Below are positions 1 through 8,914 of a stretch of DNA of 46,471 nucleotides, piece after piece. A program made the translations under genes and the position numbers. The DNA comes from Flavobacteriaceae bacterium (lineage in GTDB: Bacteria > Bacteroidota > Bacteroidia > Flavobacteriales > Flavobacteriaceae). Every line of letters starts with the position of its first letter. The stretch's first letter is position 1. The DNA is taken from contig JABSPM010000100.1 of the NCBI GenBank assembly GCA_013215095.1, forward strand, positions 1 to 46,471. Reading direction: 5' to 3'. Below the pieces are notes generated by a model. The model did no database searches. It saw nothing but the letters and a program-made list of their open reading frames with translations, and was not told the DNA's origin.

Positions 1-138
1 ATTTGTGTGAAAAACGTTTGCTTTATCTTACGTGAACGTAAATTGCAAATACTATCTGCTAGAGTTGGGTGTTTAATAAATTCCATACACAAAAGATACC
101 AAATCTCGAGAAAATATCAAAACCCTTGCAACGGTCTT

Positions 139-260
139 AATTTTTTGTTTAAATAAAAAATAAAAATCAGTCATAGCTTTAGTTAAGAGTTATTTTTATT
201 TTGAAATATAACGCAAAAAAGCGCATTTTAATTGAGTAATTTATGAGTAGAGGTGGTATT
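139..260 (+). repeat. dispersed noncoding repeat, copy 1
   Basis: This AT-rich stretch is clearly similar, with few gaps, to 32857-32979. Shared blocks include TTAGTTAAGAGTTATTTTTA and TTTTAATTGAG, and both end in GAGTAGAG(A/G)TGG. The same right end recurs at 12785-12832. The left end seen in the other copies (ATACCAGTTCTTCT) is absent, so this copy looks 5'-truncated. No open frame runs through it. It is probably a MITE-like element. Confidence 0.75.
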
Positions 261-308
261 GTTTAAGTAATTTTAAATTGAAAATAGTATAAAGATTATG
301 AAAATATA

Positions 309-342
309 AAACCCCAAATGCAAATGTCATTTGGGGTTTTTG
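309..342 (-). terminator. intrinsic terminator of ahcY
   Basis: AAACCCCAAATG at 309-320 pairs perfectly with CATTTGGGGTTT at 328-339 around a 7-base loop, with T runs on both sides. It lies 49 bases past the ahcY stop and could work in both directions. Confidence 0.85.
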
Positions 343-390
343 TATTAAGGGCAAGGTCTTATAAAATAGCCTCTGCGCTTGTATCTTTCT

Positions 391-1707
391 TTAGTATCTA
401 TAATGTTCAGGTTTATAAGGGCCTTCAACAGTAACACCAATATACTGGGCTTGATCTTGGCGCAATTCGGTAAGTTCAACCCCTATTTTTTCTAAATGCA
501 ATTTTGCTACTTTTTCGTCTAAAGCTTTTGGTAACATATAGACGTCGTTCTTATAAGCTTTTGCATTGTTCCAAAGTTCAATTTGCGCTAAAGTTTGGTT
601 TGTAAATGAATTACTCATTACAAAACTTGGATGTCCTGTCGCACAGCCTAAGTTTACTAGTCGACCTTCGGCAAGAACAATAATATCATTTCCATTAACA
701 TTATATTTGTCCACTTGTGGCTTAATAGTATTTTTAGTAGCGCCATGATTATCATTTAGCCAAGCCATGTCAATTTCATTGTCAAAGTGTCCAATATTAC
801 AAACAATAGCTTTGTCTTTCATGGCTTCAAAGTGCGATCCACGAACAATGTCTTTGTTTCCAGTTGTAGTAATAACAATATCGCTATTGCCAACTACAGT
901 TTCTAAGCGTTTTACTTCAAAGCCATCCATTGCTGCTTGCAAAGCACAAATTGGATCAATTTCTGTAACAGTTACAATAGAACCAGCACCTTTAAAAGAG
1001 GCTGCCGTTCCTTTTCCAACATCGCCATAGCCACAGACTGTAACGCGTTTTCCTGCTAGCATGATGTCTGTTGCACGACGAATAGCATCTACAGCAGATT
1101 CTTTACAACCGTATTTGTTGTCAAATTTAGATTTTGTAACAGAGTCATTTACGTTAATTGCAGGTATTGGTAAAGTTCCGTTTTTTACACGTTCGTATAA
1201 ACGGTGCACACCAGTTGTAGTTTCTTCAGATAAACCATTAATTCCAGAAGCAAGCTCTGGATATTTGTCTAAAACCATGTTTGTTAAATCACCACCATCA
1301 TCAAGAATCATATTAAGTGGTTGTCTATCTTCTCCAAAGAATAGGGTTTGCTCAATACACCAATCAAATTCGTCTTCTGTCATATCTTTCCATGCATAAA
1401 CAGGGATTCCAGCTTCAGCAATTGCAGCAGCAGCTTGATCTTGCGTTGAGAAAATATTACAAGAACTCCAAGTAACATCAGCACCAAGAGCTTTTAACGT
1501 TTCAATTAAAACGGCAGTTTGAATCGTCATATGTAAACAACCTGCAATACGAGCGCCTTTAAGAGGTTGACTGTCTTTGTATTCCTCTCTTAAACTCATT
1601 AGTCCTGGCATTTCAGCTTCAGCCAATTCAATTTCTTTTCTTCCCCAAGCCGCAAGCGACATATCCTTTACTTTATAAGGTACGTATGGAATTGTTTTTG
1701 TACTCAT
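391..1707 (-). CDS. ahcY: adenosylhomocysteinase
   Basis: S-adenosylhomocysteine hydrolase splits SAH, the product of SAM-dependent methylation, into adenosine and homocysteine in the cytosol. The 438-residue protein is full length for the family. Visible marks are the substrate-domain stretch ending in [17 protein letters not shown], the NAD-binding loop GYGDVGKG near residue 226, and the conserved C-terminus ending KPEHYRY. It is transcribed alone, divergent from the phosphopantetheinyl transferase gene, with its own terminator at 309-342. It completes the cycle formed by metK (25144-26397) and the metH/metF operon at the other end of the window. I see no SAH riboswitch in the 130-base upstream gap. 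The identification is secure. Confidence 0.97.
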   Translation of the reverse strand: MSTKTIPYVPYKVKDMSLAAWGRKEIELAEAEMPGLMSLREEYKDSQPLKGARIAGCLHMTIQTAVLIETLKALGADVTWSSCNIFSTQDQAAAAIAEAGIPVYAWKDMTEDEFDWCIEQTLFFGEDRQPLNMILDDGGDLTNMVLDKYPELASGINGLSEETTTGVHRLYERVKNGTLPIPAINVNDSVTKSKFDNKYGCKESAVDAIRRATDIMLAGKRVTVCGYGDVGKGTAASFKGAGSIVTVTEIDPICALQAAMDGFEVKRLETVVGNSDIVITTTGNKDIVRGSHFEAMKDKAIVCNIGHFDNEIDMAWLNDNHGATKNTIKPQVDKYNVNGNDIIVLAEGRLVNLGCATGHPSFVMSNSFTNQTLAQIELWNNAKAYKNDVYMLPKALDEKVAKLHLEKIGVELTELRQDQAQYIGVTVEGPYKPEHYRY

Positions 1708-1836
1708 TGTTTTTTTATTTTTTTATTACCTAAACATCTTTTGGGATTCGCTCTTAAAATGGTTAAATTCGCTCACCATAAATGTTTTATTTGCCTAAGG
1801 CTGTGCAAAGATAACTAATAACTTTCATAATATTAA

Positions 1837-2463
1837 ATGCCGCTTTACAAAACCATTATCATAGATTCAAAAACGACTGTTAAAATCTGGAATATCACGG
1901 AGTCTTATGAGAAACTTATGGCGCCTTTAGATCTAAAGCAGACGAGCTTGAAACGTGTTCTAGGAATGCGTAGTGCGTTGCATCAGCGTGGCTTTTTGAG
2001 CGTTAGACATCTGCTTAGAGCCTTTGGTTATACAGATCAAGATTTGTTTTATGATGGGCATGGTAAACCGTATTTAAAGGATGGAAAAAATATCTCTATA
2101 ACGCATTCGTTTACGTTTTCGGGAGTTATTATTAGTGATAAGGAGGTTGGAATTGATATTGAAAAACAACGAGATAAAATAGTTAGAATTGCAGATAAGT
2201 TTGTGTCGTATGAATTTCAGTATTTAGATAAATTGGCGCCATGTTATGTAAATCGATTAACGATAATTTGGGGCATCAAAGAATCTTTGTATAAACTTTT
2301 TGCAACACCAGGAATGTTGTTTAAAACTCATTTTTTGGTAATTCCTTTTATGGTGAATGACGCTACAACTGTAGCTTGGATAGATTATGAAGAAAAAAAA
2401 TACAGGTATAATGCTTCGTTTTTAGAATTTGAAGGATTTACTTGTGCTTATGTAGTGTCCTAA
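1837..2463 (+). CDS. 4'-phosphopantetheinyl transferase superfamily protein
   Basis: Transfers the phosphopantetheine arm of CoA to a serine of an acyl- or peptidyl-carrier protein. The Mg-binding signature GIDIE is at residues 105-109 (Asp107, Glu109), followed by the helix WGIKESLYK at 145-153, where Lys148-Glu149 and Lys153 match the family's KE-x3-K pattern. At 208 residues it is Sfp/EntD-sized rather than AcpS-sized. An upstream motif, SITHS near residue 87, is typical of the Sfp group. The stop codon overlaps the next start (TAATG), so it is translationally coupled to the GGGPS-like gene. The target carrier protein cannot be told from the window. Confidence 0.88.
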   Translation: MPLYKTIIIDSKTTVKIWNITESYEKLMAPLDLKQTSLKRVLGMRSALHQRGFLSVRHLLRAFGYTDQDLFYDGHGKPYLKDGKNISITHSFTFSGVIISDKEVGIDIEKQRDKIVRIADKFVSYEFQYLDKLAPCYVNRLTIIWGIKESLYKLFATPGMLFKTHFLVIPFMVNDATTVAWIDYEEKKYRYNASFLEFEGFTCAYVVS

Positions 2464-3182
2464 TGAATGCGATATATGAACATATAAAGACGTCTAATCA
2501 AAATCTGTTAGCGGTGTTAGTGGACCCAGATAAGATGCGTTTATCGGCTATTGAAGCATTTATGGAAAAGGTAAATGCAAGCATTGCAACTCACGTTTTT
2601 GTTGGTGGAAGTACAGTAGATGAAGGTGTGATTTCGTCTTTTGTAAAGGCAGTAAAGCAATACACAAGATTACCTGTGTTGTTGTTTCCAGGCGATGTTA
2701 CTCAGCTTACAAATCATGCAGATGCTTTATTGTTTTTGGCTTTAATATCTGGCAGAAATTCGGAGTATTTGATAGAGAAACAAGTGCAGGCTGTAACCAA
2801 ATTGCGAGGCATGTCTTTAGAAGTTATTCCAACGGGATATATGCTTATCGAAAATGGAAAAGAAACCGCAGTGCAACGCGTGTCAAAAACACTACCCATG
2901 AAACGCAACGCTTTAGATAAGATTGTAGATACCGCAAAAGCTGGTGAGTTACTAGGAATGAAACTTATCTATCTAGAGGCTGGAAGTGGCGCTTTGAATC
3001 CAATTGATAAAGCCCTTATTGCGGCTGTAAAAGAAGATTTGAATATTCCATTGATAGTGGGCGGAGGAATAAAAAATAAAGCCCAATTATTAGAAACATA
3101 TAAAGCTGGAGCCGATTTGGTTGTCATAGGAACGGCTTTTGAAGAGGATCCTAATTTTTTTAACGAATTGATTCGTCTATGA
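2463..3182 (+). CDS. geranylgeranylglyceryl phosphate synthase family protein (group II)
   Basis: A TIM-barrel prenyltransferase of the PcrB/GGGPS family, which joins a polyprenyl diphosphate to sn-glycerol-1-phosphate. Members from Bacteroidota have been shown to make geranylgeranylglyceryl phosphate, the first step of archaeal-type ether lipids, but its use in these bacteria is not settled. Motifs are LVDPDK near the N-terminus, FVGGSTVDEG, YLEAGSGA and the phosphate-binding GGGIKNKAQ near the C-terminus. The start is placed at MNAIYEH, overlapping the previous stop. An in-frame ATG 21 bases upstream would lie inside the PPTase gene and is less likely. Length is 239 residues. Confidence 0.9.
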   Translation: MNAIYEHIKTSNQNLLAVLVDPDKMRLSAIEAFMEKVNASIATHVFVGGSTVDEGVISSFVKAVKQYTRLPVLLFPGDVTQLTNHADALLFLALISGRNSEYLIEKQVQAVTKLRGMSLEVIPTGYMLIENGKETAVQRVSKTLPMKRNALDKIVDTAKAGELLGMKLIYLEAGSGALNPIDKALIAAVKEDLNIPLIVGGGIKNKAQLLETYKAGADLVVIGTAFEEDPNFFNELIRL

Positions 3183-3439
3183 ATATCTCAGTAGAATTTA
3201 CATTGTTACCATTGCAAAATGATTTTGAACCTCCAATTCAGGAGTTTATAAAAGTTTTGAGAGCTTCCAAATTTACTGTTTTGGAAAATCCATTAAGCAC
3301 ACAAATTTATGGTGATTATGATGCATTAATGCCATTTTTAAATACCGCTATAAAAACGACTTTTGAGCGTTTAGATCATGTGGTATTGAATATGAAAATT
3401 GTTAAATCTAATCGCAGTGATTATGAATCAAATTTTTGA
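3179..3439 (+). CDS. YkoF/MTH1187-like thiamine-binding protein
   Basis: A small cytosolic ferredoxin-like protein of 86 residues. The pattern ISVEFTLLPL near the start, then a central IYGDYDALM, matches the MTH1187/YkoF (DUF77) family, whose Bacillus member YkoF binds thiamine or its pyrimidine part. It overlaps the GGGPS stop by 4 bases and the following transporter by 17 bases, so the three are co-translated. Its place between here and a PnuC-type transporter, with a TPP riboswitch-controlled receptor downstream, supports a thiamine role. Ligand specificity is inferred. Confidence 0.75.
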   Translation: MNISVEFTLLPLQNDFEPPIQEFIKVLRASKFTVLENPLSTQIYGDYDALMPFLNTAIKTTFERLDHVVLNMKIVKSNRSDYESNF

Positions 3440-4052
3440 TTTTTTTTTGGCGCCATATCAAACGGCATCCACTTTTGATATAATACTAGAAATCACCGCA
3501 GTTCTTTTTGGAATTGTAAGCGTTCTATTTGCAAAAAAAGAAAGTGTTTGGGTCTATCCTACAGGAATTATTAGCACAGTGATTTATGTTTACATCTGTT
3601 TCCAGTTTACCTTATATGGTGATGTAATTATTAATTTGTATTATACACTGATGAGTGTTTATGGATGGTATATATGGACGCGTTTGGTGCAAGGCCAACA
3701 TTTAGAAATTACCATATCTTCAAAAAAAGACCTATTAAAAAGTTTAGGAATCTTTTTAAGCACAGCTGTTTTTGTAGTCGTTGTGTACCTTTACTTTAAT
3801 CGTTTTGATAGAATGACCGATTATTTTGACACCTTTACAACTGGCGTATTTTTTGCTGCAATGTGGATGATGGCAAATAAAAAAATAGAACATTGGATTC
3901 TTTGGATTATAGGTAATTTAATTTCAATACCCTTGTATTTTGTAAAAGGACTTGGGTTTTCAGGAATTCAGTTTAGCATATTTTTAATGTTAGCAATTTT
4001 AGGATATATTAAATGGAAAAAGCACTTAAACAGCAACCCTCAAATTGCATAA
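3423..4052 (+). CDS. PnuC-type vitamin transporter, probably thiamine (PnuT-like)
   Basis: An inner-membrane facilitator of the PnuC family, 209 residues with about seven hydrophobic segments. The family's substrate-site WxxW motif is present as WYIW at residues 82-85, preceded by LYYTLMSVYG. PnuC proteins move nicotinamide riboside, while related PnuT proteins move thiamine. Both use a cytosolic kinase to trap the substrate. The gene overlaps the thiamine-binding protein gene by 17 bases and the kinase by 40 bases, so PnuC and its presumed trapping kinase are coupled. Start at MNQIFDF is chosen over an upstream ATG buried in the previous gene. Thiamine as substrate is inferred from context; nicotinamide riboside remains possible. 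Confidence 0.82.
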   Translation: MNQIFDFFLAPYQTASTFDIILEITAVLFGIVSVLFAKKESVWVYPTGIISTVIYVYICFQFTLYGDVIINLYYTLMSVYGWYIWTRLVQGQHLEITISSKKDLLKSLGIFLSTAVFVVVVYLYFNRFDRMTDYFDTFTTGVFFAAMWMMANKKIEHWILWIIGNLISIPLYFVKGLGFSGIQFSIFLMLAILGYIKWKKHLNSNPQIA

Positions 4053-4582
4053 AGGTGGTTGTTTTTGGACCAGAGTCTACTGGAAAAACAACATTGGCAC
4101 GACAATTAGCGGCTTATTATAATTCGGTTTGGGTTCCCGAGTATATGAGGGCATATTTGCAGGCCGTTTGGGAAAATGAGCGTCGCACCTGTCAACCCAA
4201 AGATGTATTACCTATCGCAAAAGGGCAAATACAAAGCGAAAATGAATTGGCGCAAAAAACAGACACTGTCTTAATTTGTGATACCGATTTGTTGGAATTA
4301 AAAGTGTATTCTGAAGCCTATTATCTAGGAACCTGTGACCCCAGCATAGAAAAGTATGCTATAGAAAACACATATGATTTATACTTTTTGTCTTATATTG
4401 ACGTTCCTTGGGAAGCAGATGACCTTAGAGATAAACCCAATGAACGAAAAACTATGTTTAAGGCTTTTGAATCTGCTTTGAAAAAATATAATAGACCCTA
4501 TGTGTTATTAAAGGGAGGGCAAAAGGAACGATTAGATGAAGCGGTAACACATATCAATCAACTTTTAAAAAGCAAAGCATAG
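4013..4582 (+). CDS. NadR-type AAA kinase (vitamin-trapping kinase)
   Basis: A P-loop kinase of 189 residues that matches only the C-terminal ribosylnicotinamide kinase domain of NadR. The Walker A loop GPESTGKTTL is at residues 19-28, then PEYMRAYL near 43 and the conserved CDTDLLELKVYSE in mid-protein. The N-terminal nucleotidyltransferase and DNA-binding parts of NadR are missing. The gene starts 40 bases inside the transporter gene, and no in-frame Met lies between that start and the P-loop, so the overlap is probably real. In this setting it may phosphorylate thiamine or nicotinamide riboside after import. The substrate is not decided by sequence. Confidence 0.82.
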   Translation: MEKALKQQPSNCIKVVVFGPESTGKTTLARQLAAYYNSVWVPEYMRAYLQAVWENERRTCQPKDVLPIAKGQIQSENELAQKTDTVLICDTDLLELKVYSEAYYLGTCDPSIEKYAIENTYDLYFLSYIDVPWEADDLRDKPNERKTMFKAFESALKKYNRPYVLLKGGQKERLDEAVTHINQLLKSKA

Positions 4583-6133
4583 ATGTTTTCAAATAAAGAT
4601 ATACAACAAATAGAAAATAAAAAATTAACTGTCAATGACATTTATCAACAAATAGGAATCTTTACAAGGGGTGTTCCTTACTTAAATTTAAAAGAAGCTG
4701 CAAATGTTAATTCGGGAATCTTAAAGATTTTAGATGACCAAAAACAAGAGTTTGTTAAGTTGTTTGATTCTAAAACAAAGGATTTAGATATCGTTAAATT
4801 TGTACCAGCCTCTGGAGCTGCAACAAGAATGTTTAAATTTTTGTTTCAGTTTTTGGAAGATTACAACCCAAATGATGAATCGGTTAATGCCTATATAAAT
4901 AGGAACAAAGCAAATGATATGTCTTTGTTTTTAGTCGGATTAGAAAAATTTCCATTCTATAAAGAAGTACTTAATGAAACCAAGCGAACAACTTTAGATT
5001 ATGGTGCATTATCGGTGTCAGAGCAGGTACTTGCTTTTATTAAAACCATGTTGGATGAAGATAAACTCAATATGAGCTTTTATCCTAAAGGTTTGTTCCC
5101 ATTTCATAAGTATAAAGATCATAATGCTACGGCTTTTGAAGAACATTTATTTGAAGCTGCCTTGTATGCGGCTTCAAATGGAGAAGCAGATTTGCATTTT
5201 ACAATTTCAGAAAAACACAAAGATAAGTTTGATAAAGAGTTTGCACGAATAGAGGAAATTGTGGAGCGCAAAACAAATACAGCTTTCAATATTACATTTT
5301 CATATCAAAAAGAATCTACAGATACTATTGCGGTGACCCATAAAAATGAACCTTTTAGAAATGAAGATAACAGTCTACTTTTTAGACCATCTGGACATGG
5401 AGCATTGATAAAAAATTTAAATGAGATCAATGCCGACGTGATTTTTGTTAAAAATATAGACAATGTTGTGGTTTATAAATATGAAACAGAAGTAGCAGCA
5501 TATAAAAAGATGTTGGCTGGTGTTTTGCTAGAAGTTCAAGAGCAGGCTTTTAAATACTTAAGACTTTTGGATCGTGATGAAATTATTGATGAGCAATTAT
5601 TGGAAATAGCAAGATTCCTAACACGTAAACTAAATGTGGTTGTTCATATTGAATTTGAGAAGTATTCACATAAGTATCAAATTGAATATCTTAGAACGAA
5701 ACTAGATCGTCCTCTTAGAGTTTGCGGTATGGTAAAGAATGAAGGCGAACCTGGAGGCGGGCCGTTTTGGGTCAAAAATGAAAGTGGCAAAGTATCCCTT
5801 CAAATTGTAGAGTCCTCTCAAATAGACAAGAAAAATAAAGCCCAAAAGAGTATTATGAAAAATGCCGCCTACTTTAATCCCGTAGATTTGGTGTGTGGGG
5901 TAAAAAATTACAAAGGCGAAAAATACGATTTATTGGAGTTTATTGATCATAAGACAGTATTTATTTCTTCTAAAACTAAATCAGGAAAAGAGCTTAAGGC
6001 ATTGGAATTACCGGGTTTATGGAACGGAAGTATGGCGAATTGGAATACTATTTTTGTAGAGGTTCCTTTGATTACATTCAATCCAGTAAAAACAGTAAAT
6101 GATCTTTTAAAAGCACCACATCAAATCAATTAA
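4583..6133 (+). CDS. DUF4301 family protein
   Basis: A 516-residue cytosolic protein of the DUF4301 family, found mainly in Bacteroidota and without an assigned function. Recognisable blocks are VKFVPASGAATRMFKFLFQF near residue 73, HKYKDHNATAFEEHL in the middle, FRPSGHGALIKNLN near 270, and GEPGGGPFWV near 390. The first and third recall nucleotidyl-transfer or sugar-nucleotide folds, but this is only an impression. It begins directly after the kinase stop and ends in the same TAATG as the arfB start, so it belongs to the same transcript. No signal peptide or membrane segment is present. Confidence 0.85.
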   Translation: MFSNKDIQQIENKKLTVNDIYQQIGIFTRGVPYLNLKEAANVNSGILKILDDQKQEFVKLFDSKTKDLDIVKFVPASGAATRMFKFLFQFLEDYNPNDESVNAYINRNKANDMSLFLVGLEKFPFYKEVLNETKRTTLDYGALSVSEQVLAFIKTMLDEDKLNMSFYPKGLFPFHKYKDHNATAFEEHLFEAALYAASNGEADLHFTISEKHKDKFDKEFARIEEIVERKTNTAFNITFSYQKESTDTIAVTHKNEPFRNEDNSLLFRPSGHGALIKNLNEINADVIFVKNIDNVVVYKYETEVAAYKKMLAGVLLEVQEQAFKYLRLLDRDEIIDEQLLEIARFLTRKLNVVVHIEFEKYSHKYQIEYLRTKLDRPLRVCGMVKNEGEPGGGPFWVKNESGKVSLQIVESSQIDKKNKAQKSIMKNAAYFNPVDLVCGVKNYKGEKYDLLEFIDHKTVFISSKTKSGKELKALELPGLWNGSMANWNTIFVEVPLITFNPVKTVNDLLKAPHQIN

Positions 6134-6537
6134 TGAATACTCAAGAACTTTTAAAAGAGTGTCTATTCAAGGCTGTTAGAAGTTCTGGTAGTGGTGGGCA
6201 GCATGTGAATAAAGTCGCTACAAAAATTGAGTTACAATTTAGTATAGAGACTTCTGCTGTGTTGCGTTTAGAACAAAAGGAAAAGCTAAAAAAAGCCTTG
6301 CAATATCGACTTACAAAAGACCATGTTTTACTATTACAGTGTTCAGAAAGTCGAAGCCAATATCAAAACAAACGTTTAGTTAAAATACGATTTATAGCTT
6401 TGATAACAGCACATCTAAAATCAAATAAACCTCGTATCCCAACAAAGGTGCCAAGGGCGGCAATCCAAAAGCGACTCAAGAAAAAGCACAACCAATCCTT
6501 AAAAAAGACCAATCGCAGAAAGCCTGAAGTAGAATAA
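6133..6537 (+). CDS. arfB: alternative ribosome-rescue peptidyl-tRNA hydrolase ArfB
   Basis: Releases stalled nascent chains from non-stop ribosomes without tmRNA. The catalytic GGQ is at residues 21-23 within SSGSGGQHVNKVATK, the class I release-factor signature. The 134-residue length and the lysine/arginine-rich tail from about residue 100, which in ArfB enters the empty mRNA channel, rule out a normal peptide release factor. It overlaps the DUF4301 stop by one base and is the last gene before the TPP riboswitch. Confidence 0.92.
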   Translation: MNTQELLKECLFKAVRSSGSGGQHVNKVATKIELQFSIETSAVLRLEQKEKLKKALQYRLTKDHVLLLQCSESRSQYQNKRLVKIRFIALITAHLKSNKPRIPTKVPRAAIQKRLKKKHNQSLKKTNRRKPEVE

Positions 6538-6549
6538 AAATATAATTTC

Positions 6550-6582
6550 TTGTTTTTTATTGATAAAACCAGTGTATATTTG
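6550..6582 (+). promoter_or_regulatory. candidate promoter of the TPP riboswitch/receptor gene
   Basis: TATATTTG at 6575-6582 matches the Bacteroidota -7 element TAnnTTTG exactly. A TTG at 6550-6552 could serve as the -33 element, though its 22-base spacer is longer than usual. Transcription would begin near 6588, just ahead of the riboswitch. Confidence 0.5.
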
Positions 6583-6596
6583 CGGTGTTCTCAAAA

Positions 6597-6668
6597 AAGG
6601 GGTGCCTACAAGTGGCTGAGATCATACCCATTGAACCTAGAACAGGTAATGCTGTTTAGGAAAGTGAA
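6597..6668 (+). promoter_or_regulatory. TPP (THI-box) riboswitch
   Basis: The THI-box consensus is present in order: GGGGTGCC, GGCTGAGATCATACCC, TTGAACCTAGAACAGGTAATGC and GTTTAGGAAAGTG. It lies 117 bases ahead of the TonB-dependent receptor. No clear terminator is visible between it and the start codon, so control may act on translation or through a structure I cannot resolve by eye. Confidence 0.95.
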
Positions 6669-6784
6669 ACGTTATTAGTTTAAATCAATTACAACTGCGT
6701 TGAGTAGATTTATGCAATAACAAAATATAACTAATTAACTCTAAGAATAATTACCTCTTTTTATTCGATTAAATTCTATTTCGA

Positions 6785-8914
6785 ATGAAAAATTTATTTC
6801 TTTTTTTAACGCTATTAGTGCTATCTGTCCATGCGACTGCACAAGAGCAAGAACAACAAAAACCGCAAGATACAACAAAAACAGAAAAGTTAGACGAAGT
6901 TTTAGTTAAGGCTATTCGTGTAAAAGAGAAAGCACCAATTACACACTCTAATCTAGATAAGAAAGATATTGAGAAGCGTAATTTAGGACAGGATATCCCA
7001 ATGCTATTAAATTATTTGCCATCAGTAGTATCTTCATCTGATGCAGGAGCAGGTGTAGGGTATACTTACTTGAGAGTAAGAGGATCTGATGCAACAAGAA
7101 TTAATGTAACTATTAATGGAATTCCTTATAATGATGCAGAGAGTCAAGGAACATTTTGGGTAAATATAGGGGATTTTGCATCATCAACTCAAAGCCTACA
7201 GTTACAACGTGGTGTTGGAACATCAACTAATGGATCTGGAGCATTTGGAGCTAGTTTAAATATTTTAACTGATGCTATTTCTGAAAAATCAGGTGGAGAA
7301 ATATCAAATTCGTTTGGGTCGTTTGGGACTAGAAAACATACCGTGAAGTTTACTACAGGTCGTATTAATGAGAATTTTGAAGTTGCAGGTAGATTATCAA
7401 AAGTAGATTCTGATGGTTATGTAGATCGTGCGTTTACAGATTTAAAATCCTATTTTTTACAAGGCTCTTATTCTGATGAGAAAACACTTATTAAGGCAAT
7501 ATCTTTTGGAGGAGAAGAGCAAACGTATCAAGCTTGGGCTGGATTAAGCGCTGAACAATTAAAAGAAGATCGTCGTCAAAATCCTTATACATACGATAAT
7601 GAAACTGATAACTATTGGCAGAATCATTATCAGCTACACTGGAACCAAAGAATTGATAACAATTGGTCAACAAATGTAGGATTGAATTATACACGTGGAA
7701 GAGGCTATTTTGAACAATTTAAAGATGAGCGTAATGCAGAAGACTACGCTAGTCTAATTGTTGATGGTAGTGATGTAATTGTGCGTCGTTGGTTAGATAA
7801 TCACTTCTATGTGGCTAATGCCAATATTACTTATAAGAATGAAAAGCTAGAGATTATTTCTGGGCTGTCATACAATACATATACTAATGATCATTATGGT
7901 GAAGTTATTTGGGGAAGCGATTTAGCTGAAGGAACTTCTATTAGAGATCGCTATTATTTTAGTAAAGCAGATAAGACAGATTGGAGTGCATTTGCTAAGT
8001 CAACCATTGCTATTACAGATAAGTTTGTAGCTTTCTTAGATCTTCAAGGACGTTTTGTGAACTATAAAACGAATGGATTAACATCTAATAGATCACCAAT
8101 CAATGTAGATGATGATTTTAGTTTTTTCAATCCAAAGTTTGGGTTAACATATGATTTAGATGCCAAAAACAGTTTTTACGCATCTTTCGCAAGAGGAAAT
8201 AAAGAGCCAAATAGAAATGATTATGAAAGTAATGAGACATCTGTAAAGCATGAAAGCCTTAATGACTTTGAGTTAGGTTGGAGATATAAGGGAGAGACAC
8301 TACAATTAAATGCAAATGCATATTATATGCTATATGATAACCAATTGGTGTTAACAGGTGCTATTGATAATGTTGGCGCGTATTTAAGAGAAAATGTTAA
8401 TGATAGTTATAGACTCGGTTTAGAAATTGATGCTAATGTGAAGATTAGCAAGAAATTTAACTTTAATGCAAATTTAGCAGTCAGTGAGAATAAAATCAAA
8501 GACTTAACTATCGAAAGAGATGGTGTGTTAAGAAATTTTGGAAACACAACTTTAGCATTTTCACCAAGTGTTATTTCTGGAAGTGCTTTCACATATATGC
8601 CACTTAAAAATTTACAATTAAGCTTGTTGGGTAAATATGTAGGGTCTCAATATTTAAGTAATACAGATACTGAAGCTTCAAAGATTGATAGTTATTTTGT
8701 TAGTGATTTTAATGTGGTTTATGAAATTAAGATGAACAAAATTTTTAAGTCTATAGCGTTACAAGGTTTAGTAAATAACATTTTTGATAAAGAATACGTA
8801 GACCGTGGTTATACCTATTTAGATACTTGGAGTGGGTCAGAAGCAGTAGAGATACAAGGATTTTATCCTCAAGCAACAATTAACTTTTTGCTAGGTGCAA
8901 CGTTAAAGTTCTAA
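6785..8914 (+). CDS. TonB-dependent outer-membrane receptor, probably for thiamine
   Basis: A 709-residue TonB-dependent transporter. Residues 1-20 form a signal peptide ending in HATAQ. A plug domain spans about 45-165, with LRVRGSDATRINVTINGIP and the VQRGVG-like LQLQRGVGTSTNGSGAFGAS. The remainder is a beta-barrel ending in ATLKF with the terminal Phe expected of outer-membrane proteins. There is no N-terminal carboxypeptidase-like domain. The TPP riboswitch directly upstream indicates thiamine, its phosphates or precursors as cargo, as proposed for Bacteroidota 'omp1' genes. It is the outer-membrane counterpart to the PnuC-type transporter at 3423-4052. Confidence 0.9.
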   Translation: MKNLFLFLTLLVLSVHATAQEQEQQKPQDTTKTEKLDEVLVKAIRVKEKAPITHSNLDKKDIEKRNLGQDIPMLLNYLPSVVSSSDAGAGVGYTYLRVRGSDATRINVTINGIPYNDAESQGTFWVNIGDFASSTQSLQLQRGVGTSTNGSGAFGASLNILTDAISEKSGGEISNSFGSFGTRKHTVKFTTGRINENFEVAGRLSKVDSDGYVDRAFTDLKSYFLQGSYSDEKTLIKAISFGGEEQTYQAWAGLSAEQLKEDRRQNPYTYDNETDNYWQNHYQLHWNQRIDNNWSTNVGLNYTRGRGYFEQFKDERNAEDYASLIVDGSDVIVRRWLDNHFYVANANITYKNEKLEIISGLSYNTYTNDHYGEVIWGSDLAEGTSIRDRYYFSKADKTDWSAFAKSTIAITDKFVAFLDLQGRFVNYKTNGLTSNRSPINVDDDFSFFNPKFGLTYDLDAKNSFYASFARGNKEPNRNDYESNETSVKHESLNDFELGWRYKGETLQLNANAYYMLYDNQLVLTGAIDNVGAYLRENVNDSYRLGLEIDANVKISKKFNFNANLAVSENKIKDLTIERDGVLRNFGNTTLAFSPSVISGSAFTYMPLKNLQLSLLGKYVGSQYLSNTDTEASKIDSYFVSDFNVVYEIKMNKIFKSIALQGLVNNIFDKEYVDRGYTYLDTWSGSEAVEIQGFYPQATINFLLGATLKF

